64,000 nucleotides of DNA from SVMC01 sp045601345 (GTDB taxonomy: Bacteria > Bacillota > Clostridia > Oscillospirales > Oscillospiraceae), in the NCBI GenBank assembly GCA_045601345.1, contig JAZRZL010000015.1:58085-122084 (forward strand), given 5' to 3'. Shown here piece by piece: positions 8,757-16,774 of this stretch. Each line of letters starts with the position of its first letter. Position 1 is the first letter of the stretch. Made by a program: the position numbers and the translations under genes. The notes below the pieces were generated by a model. The model searched no databases. It was not told where the DNA came from and was given only the letters and a program-made list of their open reading frames with translations.

Positions 8757-9341
8757 ATGACACTTGAAGAGCGATATTACCGCACACTTGTTGTTTCATC
8801 TTCCGATAAGTTTTATAGCATTTTATTACCGCTTTTAACTGCCGCACAATGCGAACCGATTCTTTATGCTGACAGCATTACCACCGCAAAACGGAATTCT
8901 TCGGAAAATCCGTTTGATTTTATGATCCTTGATCCCCCACTCCCGGATGAAACAGGACTAAAGTATGCAATAGATATTTCTTCCGGGAAAAACACCATCT
9001 GTCTGCTGTTTGTCAAGGCAGATTTGTATGCAGATATACGAAGCAAAGCCACACCCTATGGCGTTTTTACCCTTCCAAAGCCCACATCCTCCATCACCAT
9101 TATGCATGGACTGTCTTTTTTGGCATCCGCACGTGAGCGCTTACGTGGCCTTGAAAAGAAAGCATTGTCCATTGAAGATAAAATGGAGGAGATACGTTTG
9201 GTTAACCGTGCCAAATGGCTACTCATTGATCGTTTGAATATGACAGAATCCGATGCGCACCGATACGTAGAAAAACAAGCTATGGATCGCTGTATTACAA
9301 AAAGTGAAGTTGCAAAAGAAATTTTACAAACCTATGCATAA
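8757..9341 (+). CDS. ANTAR-domain response regulator (RNA-binding antiterminator type)
   Basis: A 194-residue protein with an N-terminal receiver (residues ~8-125) and a C-terminal ANTAR helical domain (~135-192: RLVNRAKWLLIDRLNMTESD...). The receiver keeps the phosphorylatable Asp59 in MILDPPLP and the Lys in LPKP, but the usual acidic pair near the N-terminus is reduced to SSSD. ANTAR regulators bind paired hairpins in nascent mRNA to prevent termination, often at nitrogen-metabolism genes. No sensor kinase is adjacent. ATG 8757 is chosen because AAAAGGGG precedes it; the open frame from 8697 lacks a site. Its target is not evident in the window. Confidence 0.85.
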   Translation: MTLEERYYRTLVVSSSDKFYSILLPLLTAAQCEPILYADSITTAKRNSSENPFDFMILDPPLPDETGLKYAIDISSGKNTICLLFVKADLYADIRSKATPYGVFTLPKPTSSITIMHGLSFLASARERLRGLEKKALSIEDKMEEIRLVNRAKWLLIDRLNMTESDAHRYVEKQAMDRCITKSEVAKEILQTYA

Positions 9342-9343
9342 CA

Positions 9344-9386
9344 AAAGCGTGGCCTCCGAATGTTCTCAAAACGAAGGCCACGCTTT
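9344..9386. terminator. Bidirectional terminator between ANTAR gene and mgtE
   Basis: AAAGCGTGGCCTCC and GAAGGCCACGCTTT form a 14-bp stem with one mismatch and a 15-nt loop. T-rich sequence lies on both sides, and the two convergent genes end 2-6 bp away. Confidence 0.8.
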
Positions 9387-9392
9387 ATATTG

Positions 9393-10775
9393 TTATTGTA
9401 GCTGTGGCAAAAGCGCACAGGCGATGTTGAAATAAACCATCAAAGACAGGGCATCCACGATAGTGGTAATGAAGGGGGATGCCATAACTGCCGGGTCAAA
9501 ACCAATGCGGTCGGCCAGCATGGGGAGCATACAGCCGATGATTTTCGCAATCAGCACCGTAACCGCCAGCGTCAGCGCAACCACAAGCGCCACCAGCCAA
9601 GTCACGCCGGTGGTATGGAACAGGGTCACATCGACCAGCATGATCTTGCCAAAGCAAACAACCGACATGGCAAGGCCGCAGATCACAGCAACCCGAATCT
9701 CCTTCCAAACGACCTGCAAAAGATCAGAAAAGTCAATTTCATCCAAAGACAGGCCACGGATGATCGTGACCGATGCCTGAGAGCCGGAATTGCCCGCCGT
9801 ATCCATCAGCATGGGCATGAAGGATGACAGGCAGATGAGCAGCCCCAGCTTTTCCTCGAAGAAGGAAATGATCATGCCCGTGAAGGTTGCGGAAATCATC
9901 AGGAGCATCAGCCAAGGAATGCGCTTCTTGAAAATTTCAAAGGTGGTCATGCGCATATAGGTTTTGTCCGAAGGGATGATAGCGGCCATCTTCTGAATAT
10001 CCTCGGTGGCCTCGTCTTCCATGACATCCATGGCATCATCGAAGGTGACAATACCGACCATACGGTTTTCTGTATCCACCACGGGAAGCGCAAGGAAATT
10101 ATATTTGGAGAACATCTGGGCGACCTCTTCCTGGTCGGTCATGGTGGTAACGGAGATCACGTTGGTAATCATCAGCTCCTCCATGGTGGTGGTATCATTT
10201 TCCGCAAGAAGAAGGTCTTTGACCGTAACCAGACCGACAAGAGTTCTGGCATCGGTGATATAGCAGGTGTAAATGGTCTCCTTATCCACACCCGTGCGGC
10301 GAATGCGGGTAATGGCCTCCTCGACCGTCATGTTGGGACGGAGAGAGACATATTCGGTGGTCATGATCGAACCTGCGGAATTTTCCGGGTAACGCAGAAG
10401 CTCATTGATCTCCCGGCGCATATCCGGGTCAGCCTGCATCAGGATACGCCGCACAACGGTAGCGGGCATTTCCTCCACCAAATCAACCGCGTCATCGACA
10501 TACAGCTCGTTGATGACCTCGTGAAGCTCAGAATCAGAGAAGCCGCGAATTAAAAGCTCCTGATCCTCCGGCTCCATTTCGATGAAGGTATCCGCTGCCA
10601 GCTCCTTGGGTAAAAGGCGGTAGAGAAGCGGCAGACGATCTTCTTCCAGTTCACTGAAGACTGCCGCAATATCCGACGGGTTCATGGTAATAAGGATATC
10701 GCGCAGTGTGGTATACTTTTTTTCTGAGAGCAGCTTGATAAGGGTCTGCTCCATGGTGACATTATGCTGTGCCAT
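9393..10775 (-). CDS. mgtE: Magnesium transporter MgtE
   Basis: A 460-residue MgtE-family Mg2+ channel: N-terminal cytosolic MgtE_N superhelix (about residues 30-130), two CBS domains (~135-255) that sense Mg2+, a connecting plug helix and five transmembrane helices from ~285 on. The pore-associated segment MDTAGNSGSQAS is present. GGAGG lies 7 bp before ATG 10775. A promoter ~230 bp upstream and a structured leader (separate entries) suggest RNA-level control. Gates Mg2+ influx at the cytoplasmic membrane (family knowledge). Confidence 0.95.
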   Translation of the reverse strand: MAQHNVTMEQTLIKLLSEKKYTTLRDILITMNPSDIAAVFSELEEDRLPLLYRLLPKELAADTFIEMEPEDQELLIRGFSDSELHEVINELYVDDAVDLVEEMPATVVRRILMQADPDMRREINELLRYPENSAGSIMTTEYVSLRPNMTVEEAITRIRRTGVDKETIYTCYITDARTLVGLVTVKDLLLAENDTTTMEELMITNVISVTTMTDQEEVAQMFSKYNFLALPVVDTENRMVGIVTFDDAMDVMEDEATEDIQKMAAIIPSDKTYMRMTTFEIFKKRIPWLMLLMISATFTGMIISFFEEKLGLLICLSSFMPMLMDTAGNSGSQASVTIIRGLSLDEIDFSDLLQVVWKEIRVAVICGLAMSVVCFGKIMLVDVTLFHTTGVTWLVALVVALTLAVTVLIAKIIGCMLPMLADRIGFDPAVMASPFITTIVDALSLMVYFNIACALLPQLQ

Positions 10776-10789
10776 ACGCTTTCCTCCTA

Positions 10790-10985
10790 ACTAAAAAAGT
10801 TTTCCCTCAAAAAGAGGATTTTAGAATAGGAAGTAAGGTACACCTTGGCCGATACTAACCGAACGGTCAGCAGTTGGGATAAGAAACTCCGGGCGCAGTT
10901 TTCGACCCAGGTTCTACGCTACTTCGGCCTGCGGATGTGCCGTTACTACTCCCTGCGTCCATGAATTTCACTCCTTTAATGTCAA
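10790..10985 (-). ncRNA. Structured 5' leader of mgtE, candidate riboswitch of unassigned class
   Basis: The transcript from the promoter at 11012-11040 carries ~230 nt before mgtE. On the minus strand the region contains a CTGACC-GTTC-GGTTAG hairpin, a long-range GGCCGA/TCGGCC pairing enclosing it, a CGCAG/CTGCG stem and a GGGAGTAG stretch. Close to the start codon there is a small CCTC/GAGG hairpin followed by A/T-rich sequence (CTTTTTT). I could not recognise the M-box (ykoK) core or the yybP-ykoY core, so the class is left open. Leader function is inferred from length, dyads and the Mg2+ transporter downstream. Confidence 0.45.
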
Positions 10986-11011
10986 TTCCGCGAAACACCT
11001 TCGCACTAAAT

Positions 11012-11040
11012 ATGATATGGCAATTATCCTCTTTTGTCAA
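11012..11040 (-). promoter_or_regulatory. mgtE promoter
   Basis: Read on the minus strand: TTGACA (11040-11035), a 17-nt spacer, TATCAT (11017-11012). A near-consensus vegetative promoter. The predicted transcript start near 11005 gives the long mgtE leader. Confidence 0.75.
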
Positions 11041-11087
11041 TGAAAAACAGGGTTTCTTTTTGAAAAAAATTGTGGTAAAATGCCTTT

Positions 11088-11250
11088 AGGTCACCTCTAA
11101 AAATTCATCACAGTCGAATCTGCGGGTCTTATTTCCGTCATACTTCACAAAAATCCTCGGGAATACATCCAGTATTCCCTGCGGTTTTTGTTGCGTCTGA
11201 CGAAAAAATCCCTCGCAGCTCGACATGTGCTGAATTTTTAGAGCTGCCCT
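11088..11250 (+). repeat. Palindromic interspersed repeat, copy 1 (~163 bp)
   Basis: Begins AGGTCACCTCTAA and ends TTAGAGCTGCCCT, forming imperfect terminal inverted repeats. The two halves are related by dyad symmetry: CGAATCTGCGGGTCTTATTTCCGTC on the left against the complement of GTCTGACGAAAAAATCCCTCGCAG on the right. Near-identical copies lie at 25160-25320 and, inverted, at 61981-62142. It ends 26 bp before the start of the tRNA-editing gene. No open frame is present; it resembles a MITE or a REP-type element. Confidence 0.85.
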
Positions 11251-11275
11251 TTATCAAGATTGAGGAGTGATCGCC

Positions 11276-12424
11276 ATGACAACCCGGCGCTTATATTATG
11301 AAGATGCTTATCTTCGCAGCTTTGAGGCAGAGGTTCTCTCTTGCGAGAAGGCCGGAAAAAATTATTCCATCGTTCTGGACAAAACTGCATTCTTCCCCGA
11401 AGGCGGCGGACAAGCTGCTGACAAGGGATTTCTGGATAAAATTCCCGTATTGGATGTGCAGGAAAAGGGTGACCTAGTTGTTCACACCTGCCCCGCTCCC
11501 CTACCCGTAGGTCAAACCGTCACCGGCACACTGGACTGGGCACAGCGCTTCGCCCTCATGCAGCAGCACAGCGGTGAGCATCTGGTCTCCGGCATTATCC
11601 ATCGGCGCTATGGCTGGACGAATGTTGGCTTCCATATGGGTGCTGATCTGATGACCATTGATTTCAGCGGTCCCATCCCGCTCAAGGCCATTGCTGAGAT
11701 TGAGCAGGAAGCCAATGAGGCCGTATGGGCCAATCTGGAGACGGTGATTACCTATCCCACCAGAGAAGAGCTCTCAACGATTTCTTACCGAAGCAAGAAG
11801 GCGCTGGAGGGTCAGGTGCGCCTGGTAGAATTTCCCGGCGTAGACCTTTGCGCCTGCTGTGGCACCCATGTCAAGCACACCGGCGAAATTGGTCTGATCA
11901 AGCTCCTGAGCTGTGTCAAATTCCATGACGGTGTGCGTATCGAACTGATGTGCGGCAGTCAGGCTCTGAACTATCTCAGTGCCGCTATGGAGCAGAACCA
12001 TGAAATCAGCGTCCTGCTCTCTGCCAAGCCCATGGAAACCGCCGCTGCCGTAAAGCGCATCTATGATGAGCGCAATAACGCCATGTATCAGATTTCCGCT
12101 ATTGAGAACCGTCAATTTGCAAAGAAGGCTGCGGAATTGGCTGGCAAGGGCGACTGCCTGATTTTCGAGCCGGATTTGACCAGCGACAGTGTAAGAAAGC
12201 TTGCAATCGCCGTCATGGAACGCTGCGGTGGCCGCTGTGCAGTATTCTCCGGCACGGATCACGACGGCTACAAGTATGCCATTGGCGAAGAGAACGGCGA
12301 CCTGCGCACCTTCGTCAAGGAAATAAATGCCACACTCTCCGGCAGAGGCGGTGGGAAACCCTTCTTTGCACAGGGTAGCGTCCGTGCATCAGAGGCCGAA
12401 ATCCGCGCATTTTTCCAAAAATAA
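11276..12424 (+). CDS. AlaX-type alanyl-tRNA editing protein with DHHA1-like C-terminus
   Basis: Free-standing homologue of the AlaRS editing domain, which hydrolyses mischarged Ser-tRNA(Ala)/Gly-tRNA(Ala). The N-terminal tRNA-synthetase 2c-type beta barrel carries FPEGGGQAADKG; zinc ligands are seen in HSGEH (HxxxH) and CxxCGTHVKHTGEIG. The C-terminal ~130 residues resemble a DHHA1 domain (GGRCAVFSGT..., GRGGGKP.FAQGS). At 382 residues it is the long AlaX form. ATG 11276 has AGGAG 8 nt upstream. It sits directly behind palindromic repeat copy 1, and tRNA-Pro follows within 100 bp. Confidence 0.88.
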   Translation: MTTRRLYYEDAYLRSFEAEVLSCEKAGKNYSIVLDKTAFFPEGGGQAADKGFLDKIPVLDVQEKGDLVVHTCPAPLPVGQTVTGTLDWAQRFALMQQHSGEHLVSGIIHRRYGWTNVGFHMGADLMTIDFSGPIPLKAIAEIEQEANEAVWANLETVITYPTREELSTISYRSKKALEGQVRLVEFPGVDLCACCGTHVKHTGEIGLIKLLSCVKFHDGVRIELMCGSQALNYLSAAMEQNHEISVLLSAKPMETAAAVKRIYDERNNAMYQISAIENRQFAKKAAELAGKGDCLIFEPDLTSDSVRKLAIAVMERCGGRCAVFSGTDHDGYKYAIGEENGDLRTFVKEINATLSGRGGGKPFFAQGSVRASEAEIRAFFQK

Positions 12425-12463
12425 GCATCGCAAAAAAATCTTTGCCAAAACCAAAAATAGGGC

Positions 12464-12492
12464 TTGCATTTTTCCCCGGGATGTGCTATTAT
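12464..12492 (+). promoter_or_regulatory. Promoter of tRNA-Pro
   Basis: TTGCAT (12464-12469), 17-nt spacer, TATTAT (12487-12492), placing the start about 20 bp ahead of the tRNA 5' end. Confidence 0.7.
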
Positions 12493-12518
12493 ACTCCAGC
12501 AAAATGAATAGCAAATTT

Positions 12519-12595
12519 CCGGGTGTGGCGAAGTTTGGTATCGCGCTTGAATGGGGTTCAAGAGGCCGCTAGTTCGAATCTAGTCACTCGGACCA
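12519..12595 (+). tRNA. tRNA-Pro (anticodon GGG)
   Basis: A 77-nt cloverleaf: acceptor CCGGGTG pairs with CACTCGG (one G-U), anticodon stem CTTGA/TCAAG around loop ATGGGGT giving anticodon GGG, T arm CTAG-TTCGAAT-CTAG, and encoded CCA. The D arm GCGAAGTTTGGTATCGC matches bacterial tRNA-Pro. It has its own promoter and terminator, so it is monocistronic. Confidence 0.95.
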
Positions 12596-12596
12596 T

Positions 12597-12641
12597 ATCG
12601 AGTGTTCATAAGGGATTTCCCTTATGAACACTCGATTTTTC
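12597..12641 (+). terminator. Terminator after tRNA-Pro
   Basis: Perfect 18-bp stem (12597-12614 with 12619-12636), loop ATTT, then TTTTCTTT. Confidence 0.9.
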
Positions 12642-12687
12642 TTTAAAATCAACATCCTTCTTATGCATTTTGTCCGCTCTTTTTTCA

Positions 12688-12927
12688 TTATGTGGACATT
12701 GTTGGGATGTATTTGACCGCAACGCCTTGCCGGGTATTTGCAACATAGTTGCCGCAGAAGTAATCGTCCGGAATCACGATATTTCCCATTCCAGTCGGGT
12801 TTTCTCGTAAAAAATCGATGTCTGAAAACAGTTTCTAGGCTACATCCCAAATTGCAACGATCACTGTAGGCAGCGAATATTCGCCGAAAATTCGCTCATA
12901 GTGATTGACGAGGCGAACATTGTGAGT
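12688..12927 (-). pseudogene. Decayed C-terminal gene fragment of unknown family
   Basis: One minus-strand frame reads about 80 codons with a single in-frame TAG about 31 codons from its 5' end, between IVAIWDVA and KLFSDIDFLREN. It then runs IVIPDDYFCGNYVANTRQ...to a TAA at 12690-12688. Composition and hydrophobic pattern look like real coding sequence, but there is no start or ribosome-binding site, and stops lie just upstream. Family not recognised. It fills the gap between tRNA-Pro and the AlbA_2 gene, a common integration neighbourhood. Confidence 0.4.
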
Positions 12928-12963
12928 ATAATATCATTAGGATTATGATAAGGAGGCGCTCCG

Positions 12964-14259
12964 ATGAATTTTGAAACCGAGAACATGGAATTCAAATCTC
13001 AGTTTACCGAGGAAATCTATAAAGAAGTGATAGCCTTTGCCAATACTGACGGAGGCGTTGTATATGTCGGAATAGATAATGATGGGAATGCTGTCGGACT
13101 GACCAATGTTGATAAAGAATATGCCCGTATTACCAACGGCATCCGCGATGCTATCATGCCGGATGTCACCATATTTGTGCGCTTTACGGTACAGGACAAC
13201 AAGGTGGTACGCATCACCGTAAGCGAAGGCACGAACAAGCCCTACTATCTCAAAGGAAAAGGCTTGAAGCCGAGCGGTGTTTATGTGCGTCAGGGTGCGT
13301 CCAGCGTTCCCGCCTCCCCCGAGCAGATCCGTCAGATGATCAAGGAGAGTGACGGCGATACTTTTGAAGAGATCCGTTCTCTTGAGCAGGAGCTGACCTT
13401 TGCAGCGGCGCAAAGAGCTTTTGATCTTTACGGTGTGGAATTCAATACAGGTAAATATCGTTCTCTTGGTATTACACAAAAGAAAGACGGCATTTATACC
13501 AACCTTGCCTTGATCCTTTCCGACCAGTGTGCGCATACAACCAAAATCGCCGTATTCAGTGACGAAGCCTGCACCGTGTTCCGGGACAGCAAGGAGTTCA
13601 GCGGCTCTGTGTTCAAGCAGTTTGAAGACACCGTAAACTATCTTGCGCTGTGCAATAAAACAAGTTCCGTAATCAAAGGTGTGATACGGACGGATAAGCA
13701 GGATTATCCCGAAGAAGCTATTCGCGAGGCTCTGCTGAATGCAATTGTCCATCGGGATTACAGCTTCAGCGGCAGCATTATTATCAATGTTACCGACCAT
13801 AAAATGGAGTTCATTTCTCTCGGAGGCCTTCTTCCCGGTCTTTCCCCCGACGATATTCGTTCCGGCATTTCTCAGCCGAGAAACAAGAATCTTGCCGAAG
13901 TGTTCCATCGCTTGCGCCTGATTGAAAGCTACGGCACCGGTATTCGCAGAATTTTCAACCTATATGCCAAATGCTCGGAACAGCCTCAAATAGAAGTAAC
14001 TTCCAATACCTTCAAAATCGTTTTGCCGAATATGCATGCCGTTCCTGCAGCAGCATCGGAAAGCGTTGCCGCGGTCACTCCGCAGATGCAGAAGGTGCTT
14101 GATTATATCAAGGCAAACGGACAGATCACCGAAAAAGAAATCAGCGACCTGCTCGGACTGAAAAAAACCCGCACATTTACCGTTGCAAAGCAGATGAGGG
14201 ATCTCGGGCTGATTAAAGTAGTCGGCAGAGGTGAAAACAAATACTATACCATGGTATAG
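12964..14259 (+). CDS. AlbA_2 (Schlafen AAA_4-like) ATP-binding transcriptional regulator
   Basis: A 431-residue protein. Residues 1-120 form the AlbA_2/PF04326 domain (ENMEFKSQF, VIAFANTDGGVVYVGIDNDG). Residues ~250-350 hold an HATPase_c_4-like segment with REALLNAIVHRDYS and SYGTGIRRI. Residues ~365-431 look like a winged helix (TEKEISDLLGLKKTRTFTVAKQMRDLG). This architecture is common in RecG-like putative regulators of accessory regions. GGAGG precedes ATG 12964. Role unproven; its position beside a tRNA and a pseudogene suggests horizontal acquisition. Confidence 0.8.
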   Translation: MNFETENMEFKSQFTEEIYKEVIAFANTDGGVVYVGIDNDGNAVGLTNVDKEYARITNGIRDAIMPDVTIFVRFTVQDNKVVRITVSEGTNKPYYLKGKGLKPSGVYVRQGASSVPASPEQIRQMIKESDGDTFEEIRSLEQELTFAAAQRAFDLYGVEFNTGKYRSLGITQKKDGIYTNLALILSDQCAHTTKIAVFSDEACTVFRDSKEFSGSVFKQFEDTVNYLALCNKTSSVIKGVIRTDKQDYPEEAIREALLNAIVHRDYSFSGSIIINVTDHKMEFISLGGLLPGLSPDDIRSGISQPRNKNLAEVFHRLRLIESYGTGIRRIFNLYAKCSEQPQIEVTSNTFKIVLPNMHAVPAAASESVAAVTPQMQKVLDYIKANGQITEKEISDLLGLKKTRTFTVAKQMRDLGLIKVVGRGENKYYTMV

Positions 14260-14383
14260 AATGGAAAGCTTTTTGAAGATTTGCACTATACGAAATAGTA
14301 ACATTGTGAACTTTGTACCAGAACGCTATCTTTCATCAGAGGTTCCTTAATTGCAATTCAGCTATACTTTTCCAATTATGAAC

Positions 14384-14411
14384 TTGATGAACTACTTCTC
14401 TCTGGTATACT
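14384..14411 (+). promoter_or_regulatory. Putative promoter of the Pr6Pr-type gene
   Basis: TTGATG (14384-14389), 16-nt spacer, TATACT (14406-14411); the coding start follows 39 bp downstream of the -10. Confidence 0.55.
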
Positions 14412-14450
14412 TTATTTATAGCCAACGAATAACTTTACGGAGGTAAAAAC

Positions 14451-15125
14451 ATGAAGAAGCTGAAAAAACGGACATATATTTCTCTGGTTATCAAGCTCAT
14501 ATTAGCCGTTTCCGCAATTTTTGGTGTGTTTCTCTCTGCATCCGGAAAAGGGTTTATGAGCGGGAAAACGGTTCTGCTGTACTTTACCATCCAATCCAAT
14601 CTGTGGATTGCGGCGGTGTGCCTTGTTGGGGTGCTCATGCTTGCGTTTGGCATACGCATCCGAGATTGGATGTATGTTGTAAAACTCGTGTTTACGGTGG
14701 CAATCTCTCTTACGGGCTTTGTTTTCTGCTTTATCCTGGCACCGACCATGAAGGGGTCGGCATGGAATATCCAAAATATTCTGACCCATGTGGTTGTCCC
14801 GCTTTTGTCTGTGGCTGATCTTCTGATTTTTGACAGCCGATTTTCTTACAAGCTCCAGCACAGCCTATATACGGCAATACCGCCTTTATATTATGTGGCA
14901 TTTTCTGCTGTGGGCTATGTGCAGGGCTGGAATTTCGGTGGCGGTAAGAATTATCCCTATTTCTTCCTGAACTGGGGTTCCCCGGCAGGTGTCTTCGGCT
15001 TTACAGGGGAACTGCCTTTTATGGGCGTTTTCTGGTGGCTGATTGTGCTGATCCTCTTCCTCGCAGTGGTATCTGCGCTATACATTGCTCTTATGCGGAA
15101 AACAGCCGTTAAAGAGATTGCGTAA
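14451..15125 (+). CDS. Pr6Pr / FAR-17a-AIG1-like integral membrane protein
   Basis: A 224-residue protein with about six hydrophobic segments. Segment LLYFTIQSNLW near residue 45 and ILTHVVVPLLSV near residue 110 match the Pr6Pr family (related to FAR-17a/AIG1 membrane hydrolases), where the conserved Thr (here in FTIQSN) and His are the candidate active residues. ATG 14451 has GGAGG 7 nt upstream. Function in bacteria is unknown; a role in lipid ester hydrolysis is only an analogy with the eukaryotic homologues. Monocistronic by appearance. Confidence 0.75.
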   Translation: MKKLKKRTYISLVIKLILAVSAIFGVFLSASGKGFMSGKTVLLYFTIQSNLWIAAVCLVGVLMLAFGIRIRDWMYVVKLVFTVAISLTGFVFCFILAPTMKGSAWNIQNILTHVVVPLLSVADLLIFDSRFSYKLQHSLYTAIPPLYYVAFSAVGYVQGWNFGGGKNYPYFFLNWGSPAGVFGFTGELPFMGVFWWLIVLILFLAVVSALYIALMRKTAVKEIA

Positions 15126-15191
15126 AAAACACTCGAATACGGTATGGAATGTTGCCTCTCAACAATTTACAAAAAGTTCACATGACCATTC

Positions 15192-15220
15192 TTGACAGTG
15201 ACATAATATTCCAGTATGAT
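15192..15220 (+). promoter_or_regulatory. Serpin gene promoter
   Basis: TTGACA (15192-15197), 17-nt spacer, TATGAT (15215-15220); start codon 80 bp downstream. Confidence 0.75.
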
Positions 15221-15252
15221 TAAATCGAAAAAGATAAATTGTAGTTTTCCCG

Positions 15253-15279
15253 TTTTAGAGGTGACCTAAGGTGACCTAA
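15253..15279 (+). repeat. Solo terminus of the palindromic repeat with 10-bp tandem duplication
   Basis: TTTTAGAGGTGACCTAA (15253-15269) is the exact complement of the left end of repeat copy 1, here alone. Its last 10 bp, GGTGACCTAA, are repeated directly at 15270-15279. Lies between serpin promoter and start codon, 20 bp before ATG 15300. Confidence 0.7.
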
Positions 15280-15299
15280 ATTGTATTGGAGGAACAATT

Positions 15300-16640
15300 A
15301 TGAAAAGATTTGCAGCGATTGTCCTTTGTTTTGGATTAGTGCTTGGCCTTATAGGCTGTGATGCAGCGGAAGAACCGGTTTCCATGGAACCTGCTGTGGT
15401 TGCAGTTGAGGAAGTGGGCAATCAATTAAGCTCGAATACTTTTGATGAAGAGCTGTTTTCTGTGGAGCCTGCGGTAGTTGCAGTTGAGGAAGTAGGCAAT
15501 CAGTTAAGTCCAGATGCCTTTGATGAAGCGCTGCTTCACTACATTTCCTCTGTTACGAAGGGAAGCTATATGGTTTCGCCGCTTAGCTTCCGCTATGCCT
15601 TGGGACTTATGCTTGCCGGTGCATCAGGAAACACGAAAACAGAGTTATTAAACGCGTTTGGCATTTCCTCTGATGAGGAATGGGAAGCCTCTTGCCTTGC
15701 ATTCAATGGCTTTGCGGAGAATTATACGCAAACAGCAACAAAGCCGATAAAATTCAATGCGGATGGAACTTGGGATTTTGACGAGAATGCCGAGGTCACC
15801 AGAGCACTGCAAATTGCAAACTCTGTATGGAAGCGGAATGATATTACGCAGAACTTTAGCGAAGCCTACCTTGATAAAATACAGAAGTGCTATGCGGCAG
15901 AAAATTATACCTTTACGGAAAAAAATGCTGTAGAAAAAATCAATTTCTGGGCAAATGAAAAGACCCACGGCCTAATTCCGGCGATCCTGCCGCAAAATTA
16001 TGATGCCAGAGATTTATCACCCGTGGTGCTGATGAACGCCCTCTATCTCAAGGACGAATGGGTATATCCCTTTGAGGATTATGCCACAAAGGATGACGAT
16101 TTTACCACGGCGGACGGCAGCGTGATCACAAAGAGCTTCATGAACAATACGGAGTCCTTTGATTATTACGAAGATGAAAGCACGCAGTTGGTAGTTCTTC
16201 CAATGCAGCAGGGGATCTATATGGCCTATGTGCTTGGGAGTACGGAAAACCTTGGGGAAAAATTCGCGCAGGTGAAAAGGGAGCATGTGCATGTTTCCAT
16301 CCCGAAAATTGATTTGGAGACCTCCTTTGCCGATGAGCAGTTGGTTGATTTTCTGAAAACACGCGGCGTAAGTCAGGCTTTTGATGAGGATTTGGCCGAT
16401 TTTTCCGCTATGCTTGATGAGCAGATTTATGTAGATGATATCATTCAGAAAACACGCCTCAAGACCGACGAAAGCGGTTTAGAGGCTGCGGCAGTTACAG
16501 GTATATTGGCTGAAATAGCTGCCGAGGCTGATCCGATGGAACCTAAGCGATTTATTGCCGACCGTCCCTTTAGCTTCTATATTTACAATACAGTAAATGG
16601 AAACTCCAATCTGCTCTTTGCCGGAGAGATTGTGGATTAA
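15300..16640 (+). CDS. Serpin-family protease inhibitor, lipoprotein
   Basis: A 446-residue secreted lipoprotein: signal peptide with lipobox LIGC (Cys20), then a serpin fold from ~75. Serpin landmarks: YMVSPLSFRYALGLMLAGA, ANSVWKR, LMNALYLKDEWVYPF, the hinge DESGLEAAAVTG of the reactive centre loop, and the C-terminal DRPFSFYIYN. Alanine-rich hinge residues suggest an inhibitory (loop-inserting) serpin; the P1 residue cannot be fixed, but lies in the stretch before PMEPKRF. The linker has a ~26-residue tandem duplication (SMEPAVVAVEEVGNQL / SVEPAVVAVEEVGNQL). In gut bacteria serpins can neutralise host or microbial serine proteases; that role is inferred. Confidence 0.9.
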   Translation: MKRFAAIVLCFGLVLGLIGCDAAEEPVSMEPAVVAVEEVGNQLSSNTFDEELFSVEPAVVAVEEVGNQLSPDAFDEALLHYISSVTKGSYMVSPLSFRYALGLMLAGASGNTKTELLNAFGISSDEEWEASCLAFNGFAENYTQTATKPIKFNADGTWDFDENAEVTRALQIANSVWKRNDITQNFSEAYLDKIQKCYAAENYTFTEKNAVEKINFWANEKTHGLIPAILPQNYDARDLSPVVLMNALYLKDEWVYPFEDYATKDDDFTTADGSVITKSFMNNTESFDYYEDESTQLVVLPMQQGIYMAYVLGSTENLGEKFAQVKREHVHVSIPKIDLETSFADEQLVDFLKTRGVSQAFDEDLADFSAMLDEQIYVDDIIQKTRLKTDESGLEAAAVTGILAEIAAEADPMEPKRFIADRPFSFYIYNTVNGNSNLLFAGEIVD

Positions 16641-16650
16641 TCATAAAGTG

Positions 16651-16690
16651 AGCCTCTGACCGATTGCAATCATCGGTCAGAGGCTTTTTA
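16651..16690 (+). terminator. Terminator after serpin gene
   Basis: GCCTCTGACCGAT and ATCGGTCAGAGGC form a 13-bp perfect stem followed by TTTTTA. Confidence 0.9.
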
Positions 16691-16774
16691 TATGTTTTTC
16701 ATAACAGTGCACCGCCCAATGGGGATGTTGGGCGGTGTACTGTGCGTATGAAAAGAAAGAGAGGTAGAAAGAGG

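Noticed and set aside
10790..10985. mgtE leader as an M-box or yybP-ykoY riboswitch
   Set aside because: The GGGAGTAG stretch suggested yybP-ykoY, but the matching ACATAC loop and closing strand are absent, and the M-box conserved segments were not found; left unclassified.
12584..12850. An 88-codon minus-strand frame over the tRNA terminator
   Set aside because: It runs through the tRNA terminator and disagrees with the better frame of the decayed fragment at 12688-12927.
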